Counted from the first letter of the stretch, positions 1-5,789 are shown. The stretch is DNA of 8,385 nt from Oscillospiraceae bacterium (GCA_902797555.1 CADBTM010000196.1:1-8385); one strand, 5' to 3'. The notes: generated by a model from the letters alone, not told the origin. Made by a program: numbers and translations.

Positions 1-1022
1 TAGGCCAGCAGCAGGGCGTAGGTGTTGCGCAGGCCGTCGATGTGGGTGCGCTCATAGCCGTGGCTGTTGGCGGTGCCGGGGCCGATGCCCGCATGGCGCA
101 CGTCATAGCCCGCCCGGACGGTGGTGTTGCCGTCGCTGCCGTAGTGGGGGGTGAAGATGTCCACCACATAGTCCACGTCGGCGCGGATGGCCGCCTGCCG
201 CAGCTCGCAGCCCATCTCCCAGTGATAGGGGTAAGAGGCGTCCTTGGCAAAAATGGTCACCTTGTGCTCGTCAGAGGTCTGGTCGGGACCGGTGGGCGCG
301 ATGTCCAGCGCCAGAATATCCCGGGTGTCGGCGGGTACCCACGAGGTGCCGTGTCCGATCTCCTCATAAACGGCGAAATAGGCGTAGACCTTGCGCCGCA
401 GGGCGATGCCGTTGTCCTGGATGTATTTCATAGCCGCCAGCAGCACGGCGACACAGGCCTTGTCGTCCACAAAGCGGGACTTGATAAAGCCGTTGCTGTA
501 GGCAAGGCGGGGCTCCAGCGCCACCATATCGCCGGTCTCGATGCCCAGCGCCCGGGTGTCGGCCGCGGAGTGCACCTCCTCATCCAGCACCACGCACACG
601 TTTTTGCGATAATCGCCCAGCGTCATGCGCAGCTCTTCCTCGGTGACGTGAATGGAATTGGGGGTGCGGCAGATGGTGCCGGTGAACACACCGCCGTCCC
701 GGGTGTGCACCCGCACGTTTTCCATCACGGAGTAGAAGGGGTGCAGACCGCCCACAGGGCAGACGTTGAGGGTGCCGTCGCCGTTTACCCGGCGCACCAT
801 CAGACCAATGTCGTCCAGATGGGCGGTGACCACGATGGGATCCTCCTCCCCGCCCAGCGTGGCGATGACGCCGCCCTTGTGGGTCTCCTGCCAGGGGAAG
901 CCCAGACGGGTCAGCTCCTCCTCCACATAGGTCTGGATCTCGCGGAACTGTCCGGTGGTGCTGTCGATGGCCAAAAGCTTTTCAAACTGATCCAGGCAGT
1001 ATCTTTCATCAAATGCGTACAT
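1..1022 (-). CDS. M42 family metallo-aminopeptidase, 3' end off the window
   Basis: Predicted cytosolic dinuclear-metal aminopeptidase (M42 clan: glutamyl aminopeptidase/PepA, FrvX, YsdC-like) that trims peptides from the N-terminus. 340 residues are visible and the 3' end is cut by the left edge. All expected metal and catalytic residues can be seen: H68 and D70 in AHLDDIG, D186 in KSRFVDDKA, the E220-E221 pair in VYEEIGHG (catalytic Glu plus metal ligand), D240 in LALDIAP and H327 in ERTHIDGL. Their order and spacing match M42 enzymes, which are usually about 340-360 residues, so little is missing. The ATG at 1022 is chosen because GAAAGGAG lies 8 bases upstream on the minus strand. It has its own promoter and is divergent from the metal-responsive regulator at 1234. 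Metal (Zn, Co or Mn) and substrate preference cannot be read from sequence. Family call is firm. Confidence 0.93.
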   Translation of the reverse strand, partial: MYAFDERYCLDQFEKLLAIDSTTGQFREIQTYVEEELTRLGFPWQETHKGGVIATLGGEEDPIVVTAHLDDIGLMVRRVNGDGTLNVCPVGGLHPFYSVMENVRVHTRDGGVFTGTICRTPNSIHVTEEELRMTLGDYRKNVCVVLDEEVHSAADTRALGIETGDMVALEPRLAYSNGFIKSRFVDDKACVAVLLAAMKYIQDNGIALRRKVYAYFAVYEEIGHGTSWVPADTRDILALDIAPTGPDQTSDEHKVTIFAKDASYPYHWEMGCELRQAAIRADVDYVVDIFTPHYGSDGNTTVRAGYDVRHAGIGPGTANSHGYERTHIDGLRNTYALLLA

Positions 1023-1054
1023 ACCGCACGCTCCTTTCTCTTTTTCTGTTTTAT

Positions 1055-1083
1055 AGTGTAACATATTCTTGTGTCGAGTGCAA
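1055..1083 (-). promoter_or_regulatory. Sigma-A-type promoter of the M42 peptidase gene
   Basis: On the minus strand TTGCAC (1083-1078) is followed by a 17-base spacer and TACACT (1060-1055), with a TG one base before the -10 (extended -10 form). Transcription would begin near 1048, leaving a short leader with the ribosome binding site at 1038-1031. Seen by eye; the -10 is not consensus. Confidence 0.6.
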
Positions 1084-1170
1084 CAGAAGATTGTCGGAGA
1101 TTTCAATATGCCCGCCCCAAAACCGCCGTCCCGCCAATCGTGAATTTTCTTGCATGCCGGCGGAAAAAGC

Positions 1171-1199
1171 TTGTACTTTCCCGCGCTTTGTGGTAAGAT
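1171..1199 (+). promoter_or_regulatory. Sigma-A-type promoter of the metal-responsive regulator gene
   Basis: TTGTAC (1171-1176), 17-base spacer, TAAGAT (1194-1199). The predicted transcript starts near 1206, about 28 bases ahead of the ATG at 1234. This also argues against the upstream in-frame ATG at 1150, which would lie before the promoter. I see no convincing palindromic metal-regulator operator over it. Confidence 0.65.
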
Positions 1200-1217
1200 G
1201 TGGCTAAGCAGAAAGCC

Positions 1218-1225
1218 AAAGGAGG
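1218..1225 (+). promoter_or_regulatory. Ribosome binding site that fixes the regulator start
   Basis: AAAGGAGG, 8 bases before the ATG at 1234. It decides between this start and the in-frame ATG at 1150, which would add 28 residues with no family resemblance. Confidence 0.85.
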
Positions 1226-1233
1226 CGCGAGAT

Positions 1234-1599
1234 ATGCAGATCTATGAATCGGCCGAAGATTATCTGGAGTCCATCCTTGCCCTGTGGGAGCGCAACGGTT
1301 CTGTCCGCTCCATCGACATCGCCAACGAATTGGGCGTCTCCCGTCCCAGCGTGAGCATCGCCATGAAAAAGCTCCGGGAAAACGGCTATATCACCATGAG
1401 CGACGGACTGATCCACCTTCTCCCCGAAGGCGAAGCCATCGCAAGAAAGATCTATGAGCGGCACAAGGTGCTCACCCGGCTGTTCGTCAAGCTGGGCGTG
1501 CCCGAGGACGTGGCCGCAGAGGACGCCTGCAAGGTGGAGCACGACCTCAGCGAGGTCACCTTTACCAAGCTGAAGGAAGCCGCCCTCAAGGAAGACTGA
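1234..1599 (+). CDS. MntR/DtxR-family metal-dependent transcriptional regulator
   Basis: Predicted cytosolic DNA-binding repressor that senses Mn(II) or Fe(II) and controls metal uptake genes. 121 residues. A winged helix-turn-helix covers about residues 5-63 (recognition region SIDIANELGVSRPSVSIAMK), followed by a helical metal-binding and dimerisation domain to the end. There is no C-terminal SH3/FeoA-like domain, so the layout is that of MntR (about 140 residues), not of long DtxR/IdeR proteins. Metal ligands align with Bacillus subtilis MntR with identical numbering at H77, E102 and H103. D9 and E12 sit at the places of MntR Asp8 and Glu11. Position 99 is Cys, as in DtxR (Cys102), where B. 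subtilis MntR has Glu. Monocistronic, with its own promoter and a terminator at 1616. Its target genes are not obvious here; the divergent M42 gene is one candidate. Which metal it senses is uncertain. Confidence 0.92.
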   Translation: MQIYESAEDYLESILALWERNGSVRSIDIANELGVSRPSVSIAMKKLRENGYITMSDGLIHLLPEGEAIARKIYERHKVLTRLFVKLGVPEDVAAEDACKVEHDLSEVTFTKLKEAALKED

Positions 1600-1615
1600 T
1601 TTTGATCCCGCACAG

Positions 1616-1645
1616 GCGCCGCAGATGCGGCGCTTTTTCTTTTTT
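1616..1645 (+). terminator. Rho-independent terminator after the metal regulator
   Basis: Perfect 7-bp stem GCGCCGC / GCGGCGC with a 4-base loop (AGAT), followed by TTTTTCTTTTTT. It begins 17 bases after the stop codon. Confidence 0.9.
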
Positions 1646-1784
1646 CCGGAAGCGCCGCCCGCCCGTCCATGGTTTTGCGCCCTTTCTGGCGCAGGAGCGC
1701 GCCGATTCAGCAATTACACCATAAAATCGGTCAAAAAAAATGGAAAATTCTTTGTGTTTTGCTCTTTCCTTTTTTGTGTCGGCG

Positions 1785-1794
1785 TGGTATAAAT
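1785..1794 (+). promoter_or_regulatory. Candidate extended -10 promoter for the DUF1508 gene
   Basis: TGGTATAAAT fits an extended -10. The position 17 bases upstream (TTTCCT, 1765-1770) is a poor -35. TATAAA at 1831-1836 is an alternative -10, also with a weak -35. One of the two probably serves the gene at 1876; which one cannot be decided by eye. Confidence 0.4.
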
Positions 1795-1816
1795 ATTGGT
1801 AAAGTGCTTTTCTGTG

Positions 1817-1844
1817 TTAACGGTAAAAAGTATAAAACCGATAA
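1817..1844. repeat. Imperfect inverted repeat upstream of the DUF1508 gene
   Basis: TTAACGGT (1817-1824) and ACCGATAA (1837-1844) are reverse complements at 7 of 8 positions, separated by 12 bases. The spacer contains TATAAA, so the repeat flanks a possible -10. It could be an operator, but it is short and AT-rich and may be chance. Confidence 0.3.
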
Positions 1845-1875
1845 ATTACAAAAGCAAAGGAAGGGATGTGGGACG

Positions 1876-2235
1876 ATGGGAAAATTCACTGTCCAGCAGA
1901 TCAGGGCGGCATATAAATACAACCTGAAGGCCGGAAACGGTCAGATCGTTGCCACTTCCCCCCTTTTTTTCTCCATGGAGCAATGCGTGGAGGCCATCCA
2001 CTGGGTGTGCGCCCACTGCGGCGCCCCCGTAGAGGACAGCACCATGGGTGAAAATCTGGGTGCACAGATCAAATACCAGATCTATTTCAACGACAAGGGC
2101 GGGATCTGCTTCCGCCTGCTGGACGAAAAGGGCTCGGTATTCCTGCTGGCGGAGGGCTACACCGCCAAGCGCTCGTGCAAGATGGGCATTCAAAGCGTGC
2201 GCAACAATGCGCCCGACGCCCCCATCATCAACTGA
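1876..2235 (+). CDS. Small DUF1508 (YegP-like) domain protein
   Basis: 119-residue soluble protein of unknown biochemical function. Residues about 67-116 form a clear DUF1508 unit: a short beta-rich stretch FRLLDEKGSVFLLAEGYTAK followed by CKMGIQSVRNNAP, the usual family signature. Residues about 10-45 look like a first, more diverged copy (YKYNLKAGNGQIVATSP, then a CVEAIHWV helix), giving the tandem layout typical of YegP-like proteins. Between the copies is CAHCG (C45, H47, C48) with C37 nearby, a possible thiol or metal site not expected of the family. The ATG at 1876 follows AAAGGAAGGG (1856-1865) at a longish 10-base spacing; the ATG at 1866 is out of frame. The gene is single, with a strong terminator right after it. 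The domain call is firm; nothing here reveals the role. Confidence 0.85.
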   Translation: MGKFTVQQIRAAYKYNLKAGNGQIVATSPLFFSMEQCVEAIHWVCAHCGAPVEDSTMGENLGAQIKYQIYFNDKGGICFRLLDEKGSVFLLAEGYTAKRSCKMGIQSVRNNAPDAPIIN

Positions 2236-2248
2236 ACGCAAAGCTGCC

Positions 2249-2281
2249 GCCGGGAGGGCATACGCCCCTCCCGGCTTTTTT
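2249..2281 (+). terminator. Strong rho-independent terminator after the DUF1508 gene
   Basis: Perfect 10-bp stem GCCGGGAGGG / CCCTCCCGGC with a 7-base loop, followed directly by six T. It starts 13 bases past the stop codon. Confidence 0.95.
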
Positions 2282-2309
2282 ATTCTTTGGCGGGAACGGC
2301 CTCTGCTTC

Positions 2310-2338
2310 TTGACAAAAAGACTGGAAAAACATACAAT
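2310..2338 (+). promoter_or_regulatory. Near-consensus sigma-A promoter of the E2-like gene
   Basis: Perfect -35 TTGACA (2310-2315), 17-base spacer, TACAAT (2333-2338, one mismatch from consensus). It lies just downstream of the preceding terminator and about 45 bases ahead of the ATG at 2384. This is the best match to consensus in the window and suggests constitutive, fairly strong expression. Confidence 0.85.
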
Positions 2339-2383
2339 AAGCTCAACAGAAAGCATCGAAATCTGTCGAAAAGAGGTGCCAGC

Positions 2384-3280
2384 ATGTTTGGAAGAAGACC
2401 CGACGGACGGCGTGTCAAGGGGATCGACCCCATCGTGCAGATCACGCCTTATGTGATGCCCATGCGCTGCGACGCCCAGGTGTTTCTCAAGCATCGGGCA
2501 GATATCGAGGCCATGTCCCGCTTTATCCGCAGGCAAAAGCAGGAGCACAACCAGTCCATCACCCACATGCAGATCGTGGTGGCTGCCTATGTCCGCGCCG
2601 TCAGCCAGAACCCGGAGATCAACCGCTTTATCATGAACAAGCAGTATTTTGCCCGGAACAACTGCACCGTCGCCTTTACCATGCTGAAAAATCCCAACAA
2701 GATCGAGGAGGGCGAAACGGTGGTCAAGCTGTGGTTTGACCCCGCCGATACCATTTTTGACGTGCGCGACCGCATGGCCGCAGCCGTGGCCGCCAACCGG
2801 GGTCCCCAGTCCAAAAACTTTTTGGACAAGCTGGTCTCCATCCTCTTTGCCGTGCCCGGTCTGCCCACCGTCATCGTGGCGCTGGTGCGTCTGCTGGATC
2901 GCTATGGCATCTGCCCCAAGGCCTTTATCGACGAGCTGCCCTTCCATGTGGGCATGTACATCACCAACACCGCCTCCATCGGTCTGCACGACGTCAACCA
3001 CCACATCTACAATTTCGGCAACGTCAGCCTGTTTTTCGGTCTGGGCACCCCTGAGCGGGTGGCCGTGGTGGAGGACGGCAAAACCCGGATGCGCCGCTAT
3101 CTGCCCATCGGCATCACCGCCGACGAGCGCGTGTGCGCCGGCGCCCACTATGCCCGGTTTTTCAACGATATGCGCCGCTATCTCGACCATCCCGAGCTGC
3201 TGGAGCAGCCTCCCGAGCAGGTGCGCTACGACAACGGTCTGGAATATCACCAGCCAAAGCCCGCGCCCTTTGCGGAATAA
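2384..3280 (+). CDS. Lone E2/CAT-fold acyltransferase-like protein, degenerate active site
   Basis: 298 residues resembling the catalytic domain of 2-oxo acid dehydrogenase E2 subunits (chloramphenicol acetyltransferase-like fold), without lipoyl or E1/E3-binding domains. The C-terminal motif DERVCAGAHYARFFNDM (247-263) aligns with E2 DHRxxDG and CAT HHAVCDG, but the catalytic His is Glu (E248) and the following Asp is Ala (A252). Ordinary acyl transfer by the known mechanism is therefore doubtful. An unusually hydrophobic stretch (about 149-171, LVSILFAVPGLPTVIVALV) interrupts the middle and could touch membrane or a partner. The ATG at 2384 follows AAGAGGTG at 6 bases. It has its own strong promoter and terminator, and no dehydrogenase E1, E3 or lipoate genes are nearby, so a role in a classical complex is unsupported. 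Similar stand-alone E2-like proteins occur in clostridia, as I recall; their function is unknown to me. Confidence 0.78.
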   Translation: MFGRRPDGRRVKGIDPIVQITPYVMPMRCDAQVFLKHRADIEAMSRFIRRQKQEHNQSITHMQIVVAAYVRAVSQNPEINRFIMNKQYFARNNCTVAFTMLKNPNKIEEGETVVKLWFDPADTIFDVRDRMAAAVAANRGPQSKNFLDKLVSILFAVPGLPTVIVALVRLLDRYGICPKAFIDELPFHVGMYITNTASIGLHDVNHHIYNFGNVSLFFGLGTPERVAVVEDGKTRMRRYLPIGITADERVCAGAHYARFFNDMRRYLDHPELLEQPPEQVRYDNGLEYHQPKPAPFAE

Positions 3281-3284
3281 AAAC

Positions 3285-3329
3285 AACCGCCCGCCTGACC
3301 TGCGGTCAGACGGGCGGTTTCTTTTTTTT
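3285..3329. terminator. Bidirectional terminator between convergent genes
   Basis: CCGCCCG-c-CTGAC (3287-3299) pairs with GTCAG-a-CGGGCGG (3305-3317): 12 base pairs plus one internal mismatch and a 5-base loop. On the plus strand it is followed by TTTCTTTTTTTT. On the minus strand the stem is followed by TTGTTTTTA. It sits between the stop codons of the two convergent genes, so it can end both transcripts. Confidence 0.92.
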
Positions 3330-3331
3330 GT

Positions 3332-5578
3332 TTACTCCCGCACCCTGGCGCCCATGCTCTTGAGCTCCATCTTGCGCTGATACATCAGGCCGTCGGCCCG
3401 GGTGAAAACGGCGTGGAAGGTGTTGTCCTGCCGCGGGTCAAACTCCGTCATGCCCAGCGAGGCCACCACGCTGCCCGTTCCGATATTCTTCTCGATGCGC
3501 TCGTTGAGGGCGGCGAGGATCTCGTTCCGGTTGTCAAAATCCTGCCCCTTCAGGAGGATGGCAAACTCGTCGCCGCCGATGCGGAACACCGGACTGTGCT
3601 TGAAGCTCTCGCAGATCAGATCGCTGGCGGCGCGGATATATTGGTCGCCCGCCTGATGCCCCAGCGTATCGTTGATGTGCTTGAGTCCGTTGACGTCGCA
3701 CACCACCACGGCAAACTCCCCGGCGTCGCCCCGATAGATCTTTTCCGCCATGTCGCGCTCGTATTCCACATAGGCGTGCTTGCTCTTGACGCCGGTAAGG
3801 GGATCCTTATAGGCCACATCCCGCGCCCGATCCCGCTCCTGCGCCGTCTGGGATTCCCACTTGCGCAGGGAGAAGTGGTTGATGAGCATGGCGCCCATGG
3901 CCAGGGCGAACATGCCGCTCACCAGAAGGGTGTTCATCACGTTGGTGCGGTGGAGCCTGTCCATCTGCTCCTCCACGTATTCCTCTGCGGTCAGGCCCGC
4001 GGCCTCCGGCCCGGCCGTCCCCTCGTAAAAGTGCTGGACGCTGACCACCGCCTCCCGGGTGATGGCCTCGTCCCGCTGTCCGGTCCAGGTGAGGGCCATG
4101 AACACGATGAGTGCCAGCAGAGCGATCCACACGATGATCGCCTTGCCAAAGCGGCGGGCGTGATCCTTGGCGATGATCCGCCGGAAGTAGAAGAAGCCCA
4201 TGATCGACCAAACCATGATGAGGATATAGGTCTCGGAGGCCAGCGAATTGCCGAAGGAGAACAGTCCGGGCAGGAGCAAAAACGCCCCGAACAGCATCAT
4301 GACGCAGAAGGTCACGCCTCCGATGGCGGCGACCTTCCGTCTCCCGTTTGCCCGGGCGGTCTTGTAGGCGGCCGCCGAAACAAAGCCATAGAGGATGGTG
4401 GCGCCGATGGTGCTCACGTCCACGATCCAGCCGATGGCCGTTCTGCCCAAAAACGGGATGGGCAGAGAAATGAGCGCCACCAGCAGCAGGGCGTTTTGAG
4501 GGATCTGCTTTTTGTTGAGCTCTGCAAAGCGGGCGGGAAGGATGCCGTCCCGCGCCACCGAATAAAACAGGCGGCCGAGGGCGCGCAGGTTGGCGATCAG
4601 GCTGGTGATCACCAGCGACAGCAGCGACGCCATGAGCAGATATACGCCGAAATCTCCCAGATAGTGCCGCGCGGCGAAAAACGCGGGCAGACCCTCGATG
4701 CCCTCATAGGCGTCCAGATGGGTGATATATTCCATCCAGCTGCCGCTCCCCGCGGGGTAGGCGGTCACGCTGAGCAGGGTGATGAAGATATAGAGCGCCG
4801 TGGTGGTGATCACCGAGATCACAAGAATACGGGAGATCCGTTTGGTTTTGAAGGTGATCTCCTCCACCGAGTGGGTGATGCTCTCAAAACCGATAAAGGC
4901 CCAAGGGGTGATGAAGACGATGCGGATGATCTGCCGAAGGACGTGCCCGTCGGGCAAAAACATGGGCGCGAAGGAAAAGCCGGTCTTCCCATGCCCGATC
5001 ATGGCGGCGGCAAAGCACACCGTGATGCCCACGGTGAAGAGAACCGCCAGCACCACCATGGCTCTTGCGGCGTTCTGCTTGCTGCGGATGCACAGCCACG
5101 TCACCAGCCCGATGGCGGTCAGCGTGAGCAGCACCTCGCCCAGATAGACGTCATAGCCGAAAACGGTGTAGAGCTTGCCAAAGCTGAAAAAGTTTTTGAG
5201 GAAATACCGGGCGAAAAGGGGCAGCGCCGTGGCATTGGCCCAGAAAATGGCGATGTAGGTCAGGCCGAGAAACCACGACACCAGAAAGGCACGGTCATAG
5301 CCAAAGACCCTTTTGGTGTAGGCGTAGACGCCTCCCGCCTCGGGAAACTGTCTTGCCAGATAGCCGAAACAGACGCTCACCATCAGCATGAGAACGGCTC
5401 CGATGAGGATTCCCAGAACGCTGCCCATCGGGCCTGCCTGGGAGAGATAGCTGGTGCTGGTCACGATCAGCGAGCCCCAGCCCACGGCTGCACCCACCGA
5501 CAGCGCCCACACCGACACAGGAGAAAGGTAAGGCTTCAGAGCCTCCACACCCGCTGCTTTTTCGGTAGGATCTGCCAT
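3332..5578 (-). CDS. APC-superfamily permease fused to a GGDEF diguanylate cyclase
   Basis: 748-residue polytopic membrane protein. Residues 1-466 are an APC-type amino acid permease or transceptor: about 12 membrane segments, the TM1 glycine-rich break SVGAAVGWGS (27-36) and TM6 TPWAFIGFESITHSVEEI (224-241). Two further segments (about 479-498 and 547-567) enclose a 47-residue, mostly acidic loop. With 14 segments and the N-terminus inside, the loop is outside and the C-terminus cytosolic. Residues about 588-745 form a GGDEF domain: DPLTG (592-596), metal-site D628 in CDVNGLKHIND, and intact GGDEF (668-672), so it should convert 2 GTP to c-di-GMP. The product-inhibition RxxD is absent (F659 and S662 instead). 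ATG 5578 is preferred over TTG 5584, which abuts the ribosome binding site. Transport may be kept, or the permease part may act only as a ligand sensor; the substrate is unknown. Confidence 0.93.
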   Translation of the reverse strand: MADPTEKAAGVEALKPYLSPVSVWALSVGAAVGWGSLIVTSTSYLSQAGPMGSVLGILIGAVLMLMVSVCFGYLARQFPEAGGVYAYTKRVFGYDRAFLVSWFLGLTYIAIFWANATALPLFARYFLKNFFSFGKLYTVFGYDVYLGEVLLTLTAIGLVTWLCIRSKQNAARAMVVLAVLFTVGITVCFAAAMIGHGKTGFSFAPMFLPDGHVLRQIIRIVFITPWAFIGFESITHSVEEITFKTKRISRILVISVITTTALYIFITLLSVTAYPAGSGSWMEYITHLDAYEGIEGLPAFFAARHYLGDFGVYLLMASLLSLVITSLIANLRALGRLFYSVARDGILPARFAELNKKQIPQNALLLVALISLPIPFLGRTAIGWIVDVSTIGATILYGFVSAAAYKTARANGRRKVAAIGGVTFCVMMLFGAFLLLPGLFSFGNSLASETYILIMVWSIMGFFYFRRIIAKDHARRFGKAIIVWIALLALIVFMALTWTGQRDEAITREAVVSVQHFYEGTAGPEAAGLTAEEYVEEQMDRLHRTNVMNTLLVSGMFALAMGAMLINHFSLRKWESQTAQERDRARDVAYKDPLTGVKSKHAYVEYERDMAEKIYRGDAGEFAVVVCDVNGLKHINDTLGHQAGDQYIRAASDLICESFKHSPVFRIGGDEFAILLKGQDFDNRNEILAALNERIEKNIGTGSVVASLGMTEFDPRQDNTFHAVFTRADGLMYQRKMELKSMGARVRE

Positions 5579-5585
5579 ACGCAAT

Positions 5586-5591
5586 TCCTCT
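5586..5591 (-). promoter_or_regulatory. Ribosome binding site that fixes the permease-GGDEF start
   Basis: AGAGGA on the minus strand lies 7 bases before the ATG at 5578 but only 1 base before the in-frame TTG at 5584, so the ATG is the likely start. Confidence 0.75.
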
Positions 5592-5600
5592 TTTCTGGAT

Positions 5601-5612
5601 CGCCCCGGGGCG
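5601..5612. repeat. GC palindrome in the permease-GGDEF leader
   Basis: Perfect 12-base palindrome CGCCCCGGGGCG about 10 bases upstream of the ribosome binding site. A second small inverted repeat ATCGG-TTT-CCGAT (5633-5621 on the minus strand) precedes it in the same leader of about 68 bases. Either could form a hairpin or bind a regulator. No T-run follows, so it is not a simple attenuator, and the leader is too short for a known c-di-GMP riboswitch. Confidence 0.45.
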
Positions 5613-5652
5613 GGGCAGAAATCGGAAACCGATAAAGAAATATTTATGGTTT

Positions 5653-5681
5653 ATTATACCGCAGCTTCTCCGAATTTGCAA
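5653..5681 (-). promoter_or_regulatory. Sigma-A-type promoter of the permease-GGDEF gene
   Basis: On the minus strand TTGCAA (5681-5676), a 17-base spacer and a perfect TATAAT (5658-5653). Transcription would start near 5646, giving a leader of about 68 bases. Confidence 0.82.
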
Positions 5682-5749
5682 GATTTTTCCTGCGCCGCGC
5701 CGCCGTCTGTCCTCCCCCTTTTCCGGTGAGCACAAGTGTGCAAGCTATC

Positions 5750-5765
5750 TACAAAATGAGTTGTA
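5750..5765. repeat. Inverted repeat overlapping the kinase -35 box
   Basis: TACAA (5750-5754), 6 bases, TTGTA (5761-5765). The right arm is part of the -35 of the kinase promoter, and a third TACAA begins at 5784 in the -10. It is placed like an operator, but the arms are only 5 bases. Confidence 0.3.
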
Positions 5766-5789
5766 AAAAAAGAATTTGTGTGCTACAAT
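5761..5789 (+). promoter_or_regulatory. Sigma-A-type promoter of the kinase/response regulator operon
   Basis: TTGTAA (5761-5766), 17-base spacer, TACAAT (5784-5789) with TG one base before it (extended -10). The start would be near 5796, about 77 bases before the ATG at 5873. It lies back to back with the permease-GGDEF promoter, about 80 bases separating the two -35 boxes. The leader contains a possible 6-bp hairpin GCCGGG/CCCGGC (5821-5843). Confidence 0.8.

Larger units (their letters stand above)
1646..1875 (+). other. Intergenic region with AT-rich promoter DNA, no gene seen
   Basis: The stretch between the terminator and the DUF1508 start is 230 bases. Its second half (about 1717-1860) is markedly more AT-rich than the surroundings. 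It holds a candidate extended -10 (1785-1794), a second TATAAA at 1831-1836 and an imperfect inverted repeat at 1817-1844. No coding frame with a plausible start and family resemblance is seen on either strand. Confidence 0.6.

Noticed and set aside
42..1061. 339-codon plus-strand open frame opposite the M42 peptidase
   Set aside because: The minus strand encodes all M42 metal ligands in the right order; the plus frame is a compositional shadow.
1150..1233. Upstream start for the metal regulator (28 extra residues)
   Set aside because: It lies before the predicted transcription start and has no Shine-Dalgarno sequence, whereas the ATG at 1234 has an excellent one and restores MntR numbering.
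1676..1693. Hairpin TGCGCC/GGCGCA after the regulator terminator
   Set aside because: Short 6-bp stem with no T-run and a proper terminator just upstream; probably chance.
2048..2383. N-terminal extension of the E2-like gene back into the DUF1508 gene
   Set aside because: The extension crosses a strong terminator and promoter and is an out-of-frame reading of the DUF1508 gene. The ATG at 2384 has its own ribosome binding site.
2228..3286. 352-codon minus-strand open frame opposite the E2-like gene
   Set aside because: Antisense shadow rich in Gly, His, Val and Asp. The plus strand has a promoter, ribosome binding site and terminator matched to the real gene.
3413..5635. Very long plus-strand open frame (740 codons) opposite the permease-GGDEF gene
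   Set aside because: It is antisense to a clear conserved protein. Its translation is rich in His, Gly, Asp and Arg with no domain resemblance, which is typical of the shadow of a GC-rich gene. It has no ribosome binding site.
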